Below, one piece after another: positions 43,223 to 49,298 of a stretch of 49,298 nucleotides of DNA. The position numbers and the translations under genes are program-made. Source of the stretch: Azospirillaceae bacterium (lineage in GTDB: Bacteria > Pseudomonadota > Alphaproteobacteria > Azospirillales > Azospirillaceae); NCBI GenBank assembly GCA_028277115.1, contig JANQHG010000121.1, positions 1 through 49,298 of the forward strand. The letters run 5' to 3'. Positions within the stretch are counted from its first letter, which is position 1; each line of letters opens with the position of its first letter. The notes beneath the pieces are model-generated. The model did not search any database, was not told the origin of the DNA, and saw only the letters and a program-made list of their open reading frames with translations.

Positions 43223-43738
43223 ATGAATATGACCCTGTGGCAGAAGCTCGATCAGACCGGCCGCAACCTGGCGCCCTGCGTGGTCACCGTGATGCTGGTG
43301 CTGGCCGGCATGGTGCCGTTCTATCTGCCCGACTATGATCGGATCGCGCCGTCGCTGGCGTTGATGGCGGTCTATTACTGGGCGATCCATCGCCCCGACC
43401 TGCTGCGGCCGAGCGCGGCGTTTGCGATCGGGCTGTTGCAGGACTTGATCAGCGGCGTCCCGCTCGGGCTCAACGCCTTGATCTTGGTCATGACCCATTG
43501 GATCGTGGTGACCCAGCGCAGCTTTTTTCTGGCAAGTTCGTTTCTGCTCTTGTGGTGGGGGTTCGCGTTGATCGCGCTCGCGGTCGCGGTGGTGCAGTGG
43601 GTCGCCTGCGTTGCGGTTTATTGGGCGATCCTGCCCGCCGCACCGGTCCTGTTCCAGGCGCTGCTGACGATCGCGCTGTTCCCCTGGTTTGCCTGGCTGT
43701 TCATCCGGGTCCACCGCGCCTTCCTGGTGCCCGGGTGA
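43223..43738 (+). CDS. mreD: Rod-shape-determining protein MreD
   Basis: A 171-residue, five- to six-helix protein from ATG 43223, with AAGGAA seven bases upstream. MreD marks are the helical N-terminus (LAPCVVTVMLVLAGMVPFYL), LALMAVYYWAIHRPDLL and the conserved GLLQDLISGVPLGLNALILV. It is the membrane partner of MreC in the elongasome. It lies 49 bases after mreC and 49 before mrdA. Confidence 0.93.
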   Translation: MNMTLWQKLDQTGRNLAPCVVTVMLVLAGMVPFYLPDYDRIAPSLALMAVYYWAIHRPDLLRPSAAFAIGLLQDLISGVPLGLNALILVMTHWIVVTQRSFFLASSFLLLWWGFALIALAVAVVQWVACVAVYWAILPAAPVLFQALLTIALFPWFAWLFIRVHRAFLVPG

Positions 43739-43787
43739 CGCCGTCTTGACCAGTGGTCGGTTCGGGACACAGGGAGTGAGGCCGGGG

Positions 43788-45623
43788 GTGAAACGGGACC
43801 TCGATCGTCAGCGCTTGTTGACCCGGCGGACCTTGGTGCTCGGCGGCGTCCAACTGTCGATGCTGTCCAGCCTGGTCGGGCGGCTTTACTATCTGCAGGT
43901 CGTCGAGTCGGAGCGCTACCGGGTGCTGGCCGACGAGAACCGGATCAGCCTGCGCCTGGTTGCGCCGACCCGCGGCCCGATCGTCGACCGCTTCGGGGTG
44001 CCGCTCGCGGTCAACCAGCAGAATTTCCGCGTCGTCCTGGTGTCGGAGCGCACGCCCGACATCGACGGCACCCTCGACACCCTGTCGCGGATCGTCCTGC
44101 TGTCCGAAGCCGACCGCCGGCGCATCCTGCGCGATGTCCAGCGCAAGCGCCCGTTCGTGCCGGTGACGGTCAAGGAGAACCTGACCTGGGACCAGGTGGC
44201 CCGGATCGAGGTCAACACGCCCGAGTTGCCGGGCGTGTCGATCGAGGTCGGCGACATCCGGGTCTATCCCCATGCCGCGGCGACCGCGCACATCCTCGGC
44301 TATGTCGGGGCGGTCTCGGAAGCCGAGCTGACCGGCGACCCGGTGTTGTCGCTGCCCGGGTTCCGGATCGGCAAGAGCGGGATCGAAAAGGCGCGCGAGC
44401 GCGATCTGCGCGGTGCCGCCGGCACCTCCCAACTCGAGGTCAACGCGGTCGGCCGGGTGATCCGCGAGCTGTCGCGCGCCGAGGGCCAGCCGGGCCGCGA
44501 GGTGACGCTGACCATCGACACCGAACTCCAGACCTTTGCCCAGCACCGGATCGCCGAAGAGCCCAGCGCGTCGGCAGTGTTGATCGACGTCCACACCGGC
44601 GGCGTCTACGCGATGGCGTCGAACCCGAGCTTCGACCCCAACCTGTTCTCGACCGGCATCGACGTCGATCTGTGGCACGAGTTGGTCAGCGATCCGACCG
44701 CGCCCTTGACCAACAAGTCGATCGCCGGGCAGTACGCGCCGGGCTCGACCTTCAAGATGATGGTGGCGCTGGCCGCGCTCGAGTCCGGGATCGTCGGGCC
44801 CGGCTACCGCGCCTTTTGCCCGGGCTACATGAAACTCGGCAACCACCGGTTCCACTGCTGGCGCAAGGGCGGCCATGGCTCGGTCGATATGTACGAGGCG
44901 ATCCGCCAGTCCTGCGACGTTTACTTCTACGACATCTCGCGCCGGATCGGCATCGACCGGATCGCCGCGATGTGCCACCGCTTCGGCCTCGGCCACGAGC
45001 TCGGGATCGATCTGCCGGGCGAACGCTCGGGCCTGATCCCGACCCGGGCGTGGAAGGAGCGTCGGTTCCGCGCCGGCTGGCAGCAGGGCGAGACCCTGGT
45101 CGCCGCGATCGGCCAGGGCTATGTCCTGGCGACGCCGCTGCAACTGGCGGTGATGACCGCGCGGATCGCCAACGGCGGCTACGCGGTCAACCCGCATCTG
45201 ACCAAGGCGATCCAGGGCAGCACGGTCGAGCGGACCTCCTGGCCGCCGATCGGGATCAAGACGCTCCATCTGTCGATCGTGCGCGACGCGATGTCTGCGG
45301 TGACCAACACCCTACGCGGCACCGCCTTTCGCGCCCGCATCCGCGAGCCGGGCCGCGAGATGGCCGGCAAGACCGGCACCGCCCAGGTCCGCCGGATCAC
45401 CATGGCCGAACGCGCGACCGGGGTGGTCAAGAACCAGGACCGGCCATGGCGCGAGCGCGACCACGCCCTGTTCGTCGGCTATGCCCCGGTCGAGGCCCCG
45501 CGCTATGCGGTCTCGGTGGTGGTCGAGCACGGCGGCGGCGGCTCCAGCGTCGCCGCCCCGATCGCGGCCGACCTTTTGCGCGCGTGTCAAGACCGCGACC
45601 CGGCGCGCGTCGTCTCGTCGTGA
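43788..45623 (+). CDS. mrdA: Penicillin-binding protein 2 (peptidoglycan DD-transpeptidase MrdA)
   Basis: A 611-residue class B PBP. The start at GTG 43788 (MKRDLDRQRLLTRRTLVLGG) has AGGGAG about 10 bases upstream; a TTG at 43746 is the alternative. One membrane helix (VLGGVQLSMLSSLVGRLYYL) precedes the pedestal (NRISLRLVAPTRGPIVDRFG, VPLAVNQQNFRVVLV). The transpeptidase motifs are all present: S-x-x-K with Ser320 (PGSTFKMM), S-x-N-type SCDVYFYD and the KTG box (GKTGTAQVRR). It crosslinks lateral wall during elongation. The glycan polymerase gene rodA, its usual downstream partner, is not here; an unrelated gene on the other strand follows. Confidence 0.95.
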   Translation: MKRDLDRQRLLTRRTLVLGGVQLSMLSSLVGRLYYLQVVESERYRVLADENRISLRLVAPTRGPIVDRFGVPLAVNQQNFRVVLVSERTPDIDGTLDTLSRIVLLSEADRRRILRDVQRKRPFVPVTVKENLTWDQVARIEVNTPELPGVSIEVGDIRVYPHAAATAHILGYVGAVSEAELTGDPVLSLPGFRIGKSGIEKARERDLRGAAGTSQLEVNAVGRVIRELSRAEGQPGREVTLTIDTELQTFAQHRIAEEPSASAVLIDVHTGGVYAMASNPSFDPNLFSTGIDVDLWHELVSDPTAPLTNKSIAGQYAPGSTFKMMVALAALESGIVGPGYRAFCPGYMKLGNHRFHCWRKGGHGSVDMYEAIRQSCDVYFYDISRRIGIDRIAAMCHRFGLGHELGIDLPGERSGLIPTRAWKERRFRAGWQQGETLVAAIGQGYVLATPLQLAVMTARIANGGYAVNPHLTKAIQGSTVERTSWPPIGIKTLHLSIVRDAMSAVTNTLRGTAFRARIREPGREMAGKTGTAQVRRITMAERATGVVKNQDRPWRERDHALFVGYAPVEAPRYAVSVVVEHGGGGSSVAAPIAADLLRACQDRDPARVVSS

Positions 45624-45747
45624 GCGCGCACGCGCGAGGCGGCACAGCCGCTCGGCGTTGATCGCTGCCCGGCGGCGCGTGCCGCACCGGGCCAAAGTGG
45701 GGCCGACCCCGTGGGCCGGCCCCGGTCCGGTCAGGACGGCGCCGGGA

Positions 45748-46779
45748 TCAGCGCTTGATGTAGAATGTCCCCTGCTTCACCCCGCTTGCGGTGTAGTCAC
45801 CGGTGATTTGGCCACCGACGCAGGTCCCGGTGAAGGTCGGCTTGTAGCCGGGCGCCTCGGTGGTCCCGAGCACGGTGGCGGTGAAGCTGTTGCCCTGCAA
45901 CTGGCCCTCCCAGGTCTGCTGGCCCTGACCCGGGAAGGTCGTGAAGTTGACCCGGGTTGCCGGCCCTGCCGCCATGACGGCGTTGACCCGCAGCTGGCGT
46001 TCCGGCGGCGCGCCGCCGTAGCTCGGGGCGACGTTCCAACGCAACATGGCACCGGTCTGGAACAGGCTCTGGCAGCCGCCCCCCTGGATCACCGGCGGCA
46101 ACGGTCCGCTCGGACACGGCGGGCACTGCGGCGTCGGCGGGCACTGCGGGCAGGGCTGGACCGGCGGGCATTGCCGCTGCGGCGGACAGGTCGGGCAGAC
46201 CTTTTCCGGCGGGCACGTCACCGGCGGCGGACAGGTCGGGCAGACCTTTTCCGGCGGACAAGTCACCGGCGGCGGGCAGGTCGGACAGTCGGGGCAATTG
46301 GGTGGCGGCTGGGTGGTGGCGCGGAACCGGATCGGGCCGAACGGTTGGTCGCGCGGTGTCTCGGTACGGGGAAACCGCATGTTGCCGCGGCCGACCACCA
46401 CTTGGCCGTTGGACCGCAACCGAAGCGTCATCCGCCCGGTGAATCGGACGTCGTCGGCGGTTCGGATCCCGGTGATCCGCCGACAGATCGCCTGTTCTTG
46501 GTTTGAGCCGGCTTGGCAGATGCCGCGCCATACGAGGTCGGGCGTCACGACGTCGGCGCACAAATAGTTGCCGCAGACCTCGACCGCCAAAGTGGCGTTG
46601 TCCGCGGCGCTCTCACCGAAGAACGTCGAGACGATGTTGGGAGGCGTTTGTGCTACCTGAACGATTGTCTCGGCACCTGCAGTCGGTGCTGAATCAATCG
46701 CGATAAGCGCGATCATTGCTAGAAGATATCCATGTACCAACCGACGCAACCGCTGGCACGACGAAAACGCGATGCGCAT
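45748..46779 (-). CDS. Secreted Cys-Pro repeat protein
   Basis: A 343-residue protein. ATG 46779 has GGAG six bases upstream; other Met codons lie within 15 bases. The signal peptide is about 35 residues, with hydrophobic LLAMIALIAIDSAPTAGA. An N-terminal domain (residues 40-160, with Cys pairs such as VCGNYLCADVV and GICQAGSNQEQAICRRI) is followed by a Cys-Pro-rich linker of about 70 residues built from 15-residue units (CPTCPPPVTCPPEKV) that decay to CPPxxxCPPCP. A C-terminal beta-type domain (about 240-343) ends GDYTASGVKQGTFYIKR. Family not recognised. The linker could bind metal or form disulfide bridges. It lies where rodA is expected. Confidence 0.75.
   Translation of the reverse strand: MRIAFSSCQRLRRLVHGYLLAMIALIAIDSAPTAGAETIVQVAQTPPNIVSTFFGESAADNATLAVEVCGNYLCADVVTPDLVWRGICQAGSNQEQAICRRITGIRTADDVRFTGRMTLRLRSNGQVVVGRGNMRFPRTETPRDQPFGPIRFRATTQPPPNCPDCPTCPPPVTCPPEKVCPTCPPPVTCPPEKVCPTCPPQRQCPPVQPCPQCPPTPQCPPCPSGPLPPVIQGGGCQSLFQTGAMLRWNVAPSYGGAPPERQLRVNAVMAAGPATRVNFTTFPGQGQQTWEGQLQGNSFTATVLGTTEAPGYKPTFTGTCVGGQITGDYTASGVKQGTFYIKR
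46184..46273 (-). repeat. 45-bp tandem repeat in the Cys-Pro linker
   Basis: Two almost identical 45-base units (46184-46228 and 46229-46273) encode CPTCPPPVTCPPEKV twice. Related but decayed units extend on both sides, from about 46105 to 46300. The unit keeps the reading frame, so unit number can vary. Confidence 0.85.
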
Positions 46780-47082
46780 CATCAACTCCATCAACGAGTT
46801 TGAACATTTTTCGATTGATTTGCTGGCATGGCGAATATCACTATATTCACCCTTGCATACCTATCATTATTCTTCATCAAAACTCATTCGTAAACAGAGA
46901 ATCCACTGTCGTGACCAACGATCGACCATCGACCGGGCTGCCGGGTCGGCGATGATTGTCGGACTGGTTTGAACACTATAGGATGCAGGTTGCTCGTGCG
47001 CCGATCGCGCCGCACGGCCGACCGATCGAACGATCGACTGGCCGTCGCACACCCGAAACAGCGCGCCAGGGAGGCCGATCCG
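46780..47082. other. Divergent spacer, 303 bp, A+T-rich
   Basis: The stretch 46795-46920 is markedly A+T-rich for this chromosome and lies between two genes transcribed away from each other, so it should hold both promoters. No confident promoter pair or gene was recognised. The frame upstream of the 47083 start lacks protein-like sequence. Confidence 0.45.
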
Positions 47083-47994
47083 TTGCCCGCCACCCGCCGC
47101 CCATGGCATCGGCTGTTCGGCATCGCGCTGACCGACCTGTTCGCCGGCACGCCGTGGCGGATCGAGGTCGAGGTCGAACTGGCGCTCAAAAGCCAGCGCC
47201 TCGACCTCGCGATCGTCTCGACCACCGAGACCGCGGCGCCGACCGCCGGCCTTGAGCTGCCCGACGGTTTCGACGGGCTGTGCCGTTACACGCTCGTGAC
47301 CTTCAAGTCGCAGCACGAACCACTGACTTGGTGGGTCTTGACCGAGTTGATTGGGCATTACGTCAGTTACCGCAAACGGATGACCGACCGGTCCGGCAAC
47401 CTCTTGCCGGAAACCGCCTTCGGTCTGACCGCGGTCACCGTTAGATCGCCCCGGACGCCGGCGGTGCGGGATTGGCTGCAGCCGACCGGCGTGCCTGGCG
47501 TCTTTGACATTTCGTGGGGTGATCGCCACCTCCGGGTCGTGGTCTTGAGCGAGATCGAGACCCACGCGCGCAATGCCCCGTGGCATCTGTTCAGCGCCCG
47601 CGCCGACCAGGTGCGGTTCGGCGTGCACCACTACCGGGCGCGTCGCCCCGGAACCTGGGGCCTGATCGCACGGCTCCTTCGGATCTACGAATGGGAGTTG
47701 CCCAAAATGTCCGATCTCATGGAAGAACTCATGCGGGAGACCCGCGAGGAGATGATCGCCGACCTGACCGATGAGCAACTCCAGGCCATCCTTGACCGGA
47801 TTCCGCCCGAACAACGCCTCCGCGGCCTCGACCCCGAGGTCAGGGTGCGCGGCCTCGACCCCGAGGTCAGGGTGCGCGACGTCGACCCTGAGGTCAGGGT
47901 GCGCGGGCTCAGCGTAGACGAGCGGATGCGCGGTCTGAGCGAGGACGACATTCGTCAGATCGTCGAGCGGTACGGCAAACCCACTGCCCATTGA
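47083..47994 (+). CDS. Rpn-like PD-(D/E)XK nuclease family protein with C-terminal repeats
   Basis: A 303-residue protein. TTG 47083 has an excellent AGGGAGG ribosome binding site eight bases upstream. The nuclease-like core is PWHRLFGIALTDLFAGTPWR, then the metal-binding Asp in LKSQRLDLAIV, and the Lys strand in YTLVTFKSQHEPLTWWVLTE followed by LIGHYVSYRKRM. This matches transposase-associated PD-(D/E)XK proteins related to Rpn. The C-terminal tail (about residues 245-300) has nine-residue repeats RGLDPEVRV (two identical, one RDVDPEVRV, then RGLSVDERM and RGLSEDDI), a pattern typical of this group. A role in recombination or defence is inferred, not shown. Confidence 0.75.
   Translation: MPATRRPWHRLFGIALTDLFAGTPWRIEVEVELALKSQRLDLAIVSTTETAAPTAGLELPDGFDGLCRYTLVTFKSQHEPLTWWVLTELIGHYVSYRKRMTDRSGNLLPETAFGLTAVTVRSPRTPAVRDWLQPTGVPGVFDISWGDRHLRVVVLSEIETHARNAPWHLFSARADQVRFGVHHYRARRPGTWGLIARLLRIYEWELPKMSDLMEELMRETREEMIADLTDEQLQAILDRIPPEQRLRGLDPEVRVRGLDPEVRVRDVDPEVRVRGLSVDERMRGLSEDDIRQIVERYGKPTAH
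47821..47901 (+). repeat. 27-bp tandem repeat, three copies
   Basis: Units at 47821-47847, 47848-47874 and 47875-47901 encode RGLDPEVRV, RGLDPEVRV and RDVDPEVRV. The first two are identical at DNA level and the third has three changes, pointing to recent duplication within the tail of the nuclease-like protein. Confidence 0.9.
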
Positions 47995-48209
47995 CGGACC
48001 CTGAACGCCCCGGCGTTGCCTCAGACCCGGACGGCGCGTCGGGCACCGACACACCGAGCGTCGACCCGACCAGGTGGTGCCATCGGCTTCGTATCGGCTT
48101 CGTAAGGTCTCGGCAACGCAAGCAGTCCACGCTGCAGTTGGCCAGGACTGCCTCGCGCACAACCGGTACCGCAGTCGGCTTGGCGACCTGCCGGCCATGC
48201 GCTACCAAA
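47995..48209. other. Spacer upstream of the TPR gene
   Basis: No gene is supported. Open frames on the reverse strand are chance frames opposite the TPR gene and the nuclease-like gene. The 16-bp tandem array follows directly. Confidence 0.4.
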
Positions 48210-48273
48210 CACCCCATGACTTGGCCACCCCATGACTTGGCCACCCCATGACTTGGCCACCCCATGACTTGGC
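48210..48273 (+). repeat. 16-bp tandem repeat, four perfect copies, each with an ATG
   Basis: CACCCCATGACTTGGC repeats exactly at 48210-48225, 48226-48241, 48242-48257 and 48258-48273. The unit length is not a multiple of three, so the ATG codons fall in successive frames. The ATG at 48248 is in frame with the TPR gene and the others are not. Confidence 0.95.
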
Positions 48274-48304
48274 ACCCCTCCCGACCGTCGCGGCGCGGCC
48301 GGCC

Positions 48305-49298
48305 ATGGCGACGGTGACCGAACGGGAACGCTGGCGCGCGACCGCCGAAGCGCGGGCGCGCGCCGGCCAGTTCGCCGCGGCGGCACGTCTGTTCGAACGG
48401 CTGGTCGCCGCCGCCCCCGACGATGCGGCGGCCTGGCATCGGCTCGGGGTGATGCTCGCCGAGGGCGGGCAGGCGGCACGGGCGATCGGACCGATCCGCC
48501 GCGCGATTGCGCTGGCGCCCGCCCGGCCGGCGCCGCAGACCGACTTGGCGAGTGTGTGCCTGATTGCCGACAGGCCGGGCGCCGCGTTGGCAGCGTCCGC
48601 CGCCGCGGCACGGCTCTTGCCAGCGTGCGCCGACGCCTGGTTTCGGTGGGGCACGGTGGCGCTCGGTCAAGGGCAGGTCGGGGTTGCGCGCGCCGCGCTC
48701 GCGCACGCGGACCGGTTGCGGCCGGACGACCCGGACACTGCCAACATGCTCGGCCTCGCCCACCAAGCCGCCGGCACCCATTCGGCGGCGCGCGCGGCGT
48801 TCAATCGCGCGGTGGTGCTACGGCCGGGCTTGGTCGAAGCCTGGCTCAACACGGCGCAACTGCTCAAGGTCGCCGGTCGGCCGGACGTCGCGGCGCGGGC
48901 GGTCGCCGCGGCGCTGTCGCTCGCCAAAGCAACGGCGCCGGCCGCGGCCCTTGCGCTCCACGGCGATCTGCTCGAGCGCCTGGCGCGGCCGGCGGTCGCC
49001 GAACGGGCATACCGCGCGGCGCTCTCGAGCCCCGCCGCCACCGGACCGTCGGTCGCGGCGGCCCGGCTCAATCTCGCCCGCTTGTGCGGTGCCCGGAACG
49101 CCTGGGCCGAGGCACACCCGCTCGCCCTCCGCGCGATCGTCGCGGCGCCGGGCGAGGCGGTCGCCCACCATCTGCTCGGCGGCGCCCACCGCGCGGCCGG
49201 ACACACCGATGACGCCGCGGCCGCGTTGCGCCGGGCCCTCGTCTGCGACCCGGTGCGGGGCGAGGCGGCGCTGGTCCTGGGCGACGTGTTCGCCTGCC
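48305..49298 (+). CDS. Tetratricopeptide-repeat protein (partial, runs off right edge)
   Basis: At least 331 residues made of helical TPR units. Visible repeats include AAAARLFERLVAAAPDDAAA, WHRLGVMLAEGGQAARAIGP, PDTANMLGLAHQAAGTHSAA and AHHLLGGAHRAAGHTDDAAA. No signal peptide or membrane helix is seen in the part present. ATG 48305 is taken as the start; an in-frame ATG at 48248 lies inside the 16-bp tandem array and would add 19 residues (MTWPPHDLAPLPTVAARPA). Neither has a clear ribosome binding site. TPR proteins are protein-binding scaffolds, sometimes fused to glycosyltransferase or sulfotransferase domains beyond the point reached here. Confidence 0.75.
   Translation, partial: MATVTERERWRATAEARARAGQFAAAARLFERLVAAAPDDAAAWHRLGVMLAEGGQAARAIGPIRRAIALAPARPAPQTDLASVCLIADRPGAALAASAAAARLLPACADAWFRWGTVALGQGQVGVARAALAHADRLRPDDPDTANMLGLAHQAAGTHSAARAAFNRAVVLRPGLVEAWLNTAQLLKVAGRPDVAARAVAAALSLAKATAPAAALALHGDLLERLARPAVAERAYRAALSSPAATGPSVAAARLNLARLCGARNAWAEAHPLALRAIVAAPGEAVAHHLLGGAHRAAGHTDDAAAALRRALVCDPVRGEAALVLGDVFAC

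Noticed and set aside
47909-48781. Reverse-strand ORF of 290 residues across the 16-bp repeats
   Set aside because: It is antisense to the TPR gene, which has clear repeat motifs; the sequence is Arg/Gly-rich shadow.

Overview
The window is about 49 kb of very GC-rich chromosome (most genes near 70% G+C, with strong G/C at third codon positions) from an alphaproteobacterium, probably of a Rhodospirillales-like lineage. The support is gene content: the alphaproteobacterial F1-ATPase zeta inhibitor, AmgK/MurU cell-wall recycling, AddB of the alphaproteobacterial type, a COQ10-type protein behind lpdA-lipA, and a GTTC-N7-GTTC LexA box at dinB.

Layout. 1-7.3 kb: a partial secreted Ala-rich repeat protein, about 1 kb without a convincing gene, zeta inhibitor, NRDE/TANGO2 protein, membrane spermidine-synthase-like protein, exported protein, CoA pyrophosphatase and DUF1285. 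7.5-15.5 kb: a forward series MoxR ATPase, DUF58, tsaE, amgK, murU, addB, interrupted between amgK and murU by a decayed RelE-like toxin gene. 15.5-18.6 kb: an accessory segment of lower G+C where addA would be expected. It holds a DUF2335 membrane protein, an orphan ORF, and a leaderless-type subtilase paired with a small protein resembling a free-standing subtilase propeptide. 18.7-23.7 kb: TPP riboswitch with thiM-thiE, then lpdA, lipA and the COQ10-like gene. 24-27.4 kb: a string of tiny membrane proteins (two intact, one apparently broken, none long enough for routine ORF calling), TspO, LysE, a twice-frameshifted WYL regulator of CapW/BrxR type, and a possible CRISPR-associated RAMP tail. 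27.5-33.3 kb: a coiled-coil membrane protein converging on a reverse-strand signalling operon (CheX-like, CheY-like, CheA-like sensor kinase, solute-binding protein, diguanylate cyclase). 33.5-39.1 kb: dinB, an O-antigen-ligase-like protein, a MATE exporter, an esterase and a small exported protein. 39.3-45.6 kb: leuA and the cell-shape operon mreB-mreC-mreD-mrdA. 45.7-49.3 kb: a secreted Cys-Pro repeat protein, a PD-(D/E)XK Rpn-like nuclease with a repeat tail, and the start of a TPR protein.

Working together: amgK/murU feed UDP-MurNAc to the peptidoglycan machinery also represented by mreBCD/mrdA; thiM/thiE make thiamine phosphate under TPP control, and TPP is the cofactor of the 2-oxoacid dehydrogenases served by lpdA and lipA; the reverse-strand operon looks like a periplasmic-ligand to phosphorelay to c-di-GMP pathway.

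The most unusual items are the intracellular subtilase plus propeptide-like partner at the addB breakpoint, a five-member family of GC-rich palindromic intergenic elements (one in opposite orientation and supplying the end of murU), the tandem micro-membrane proteins, and the remains of defence-type genes (RelE-like, WYL, RAMP tail). All assignments come from reading the sequence; no database search was run.
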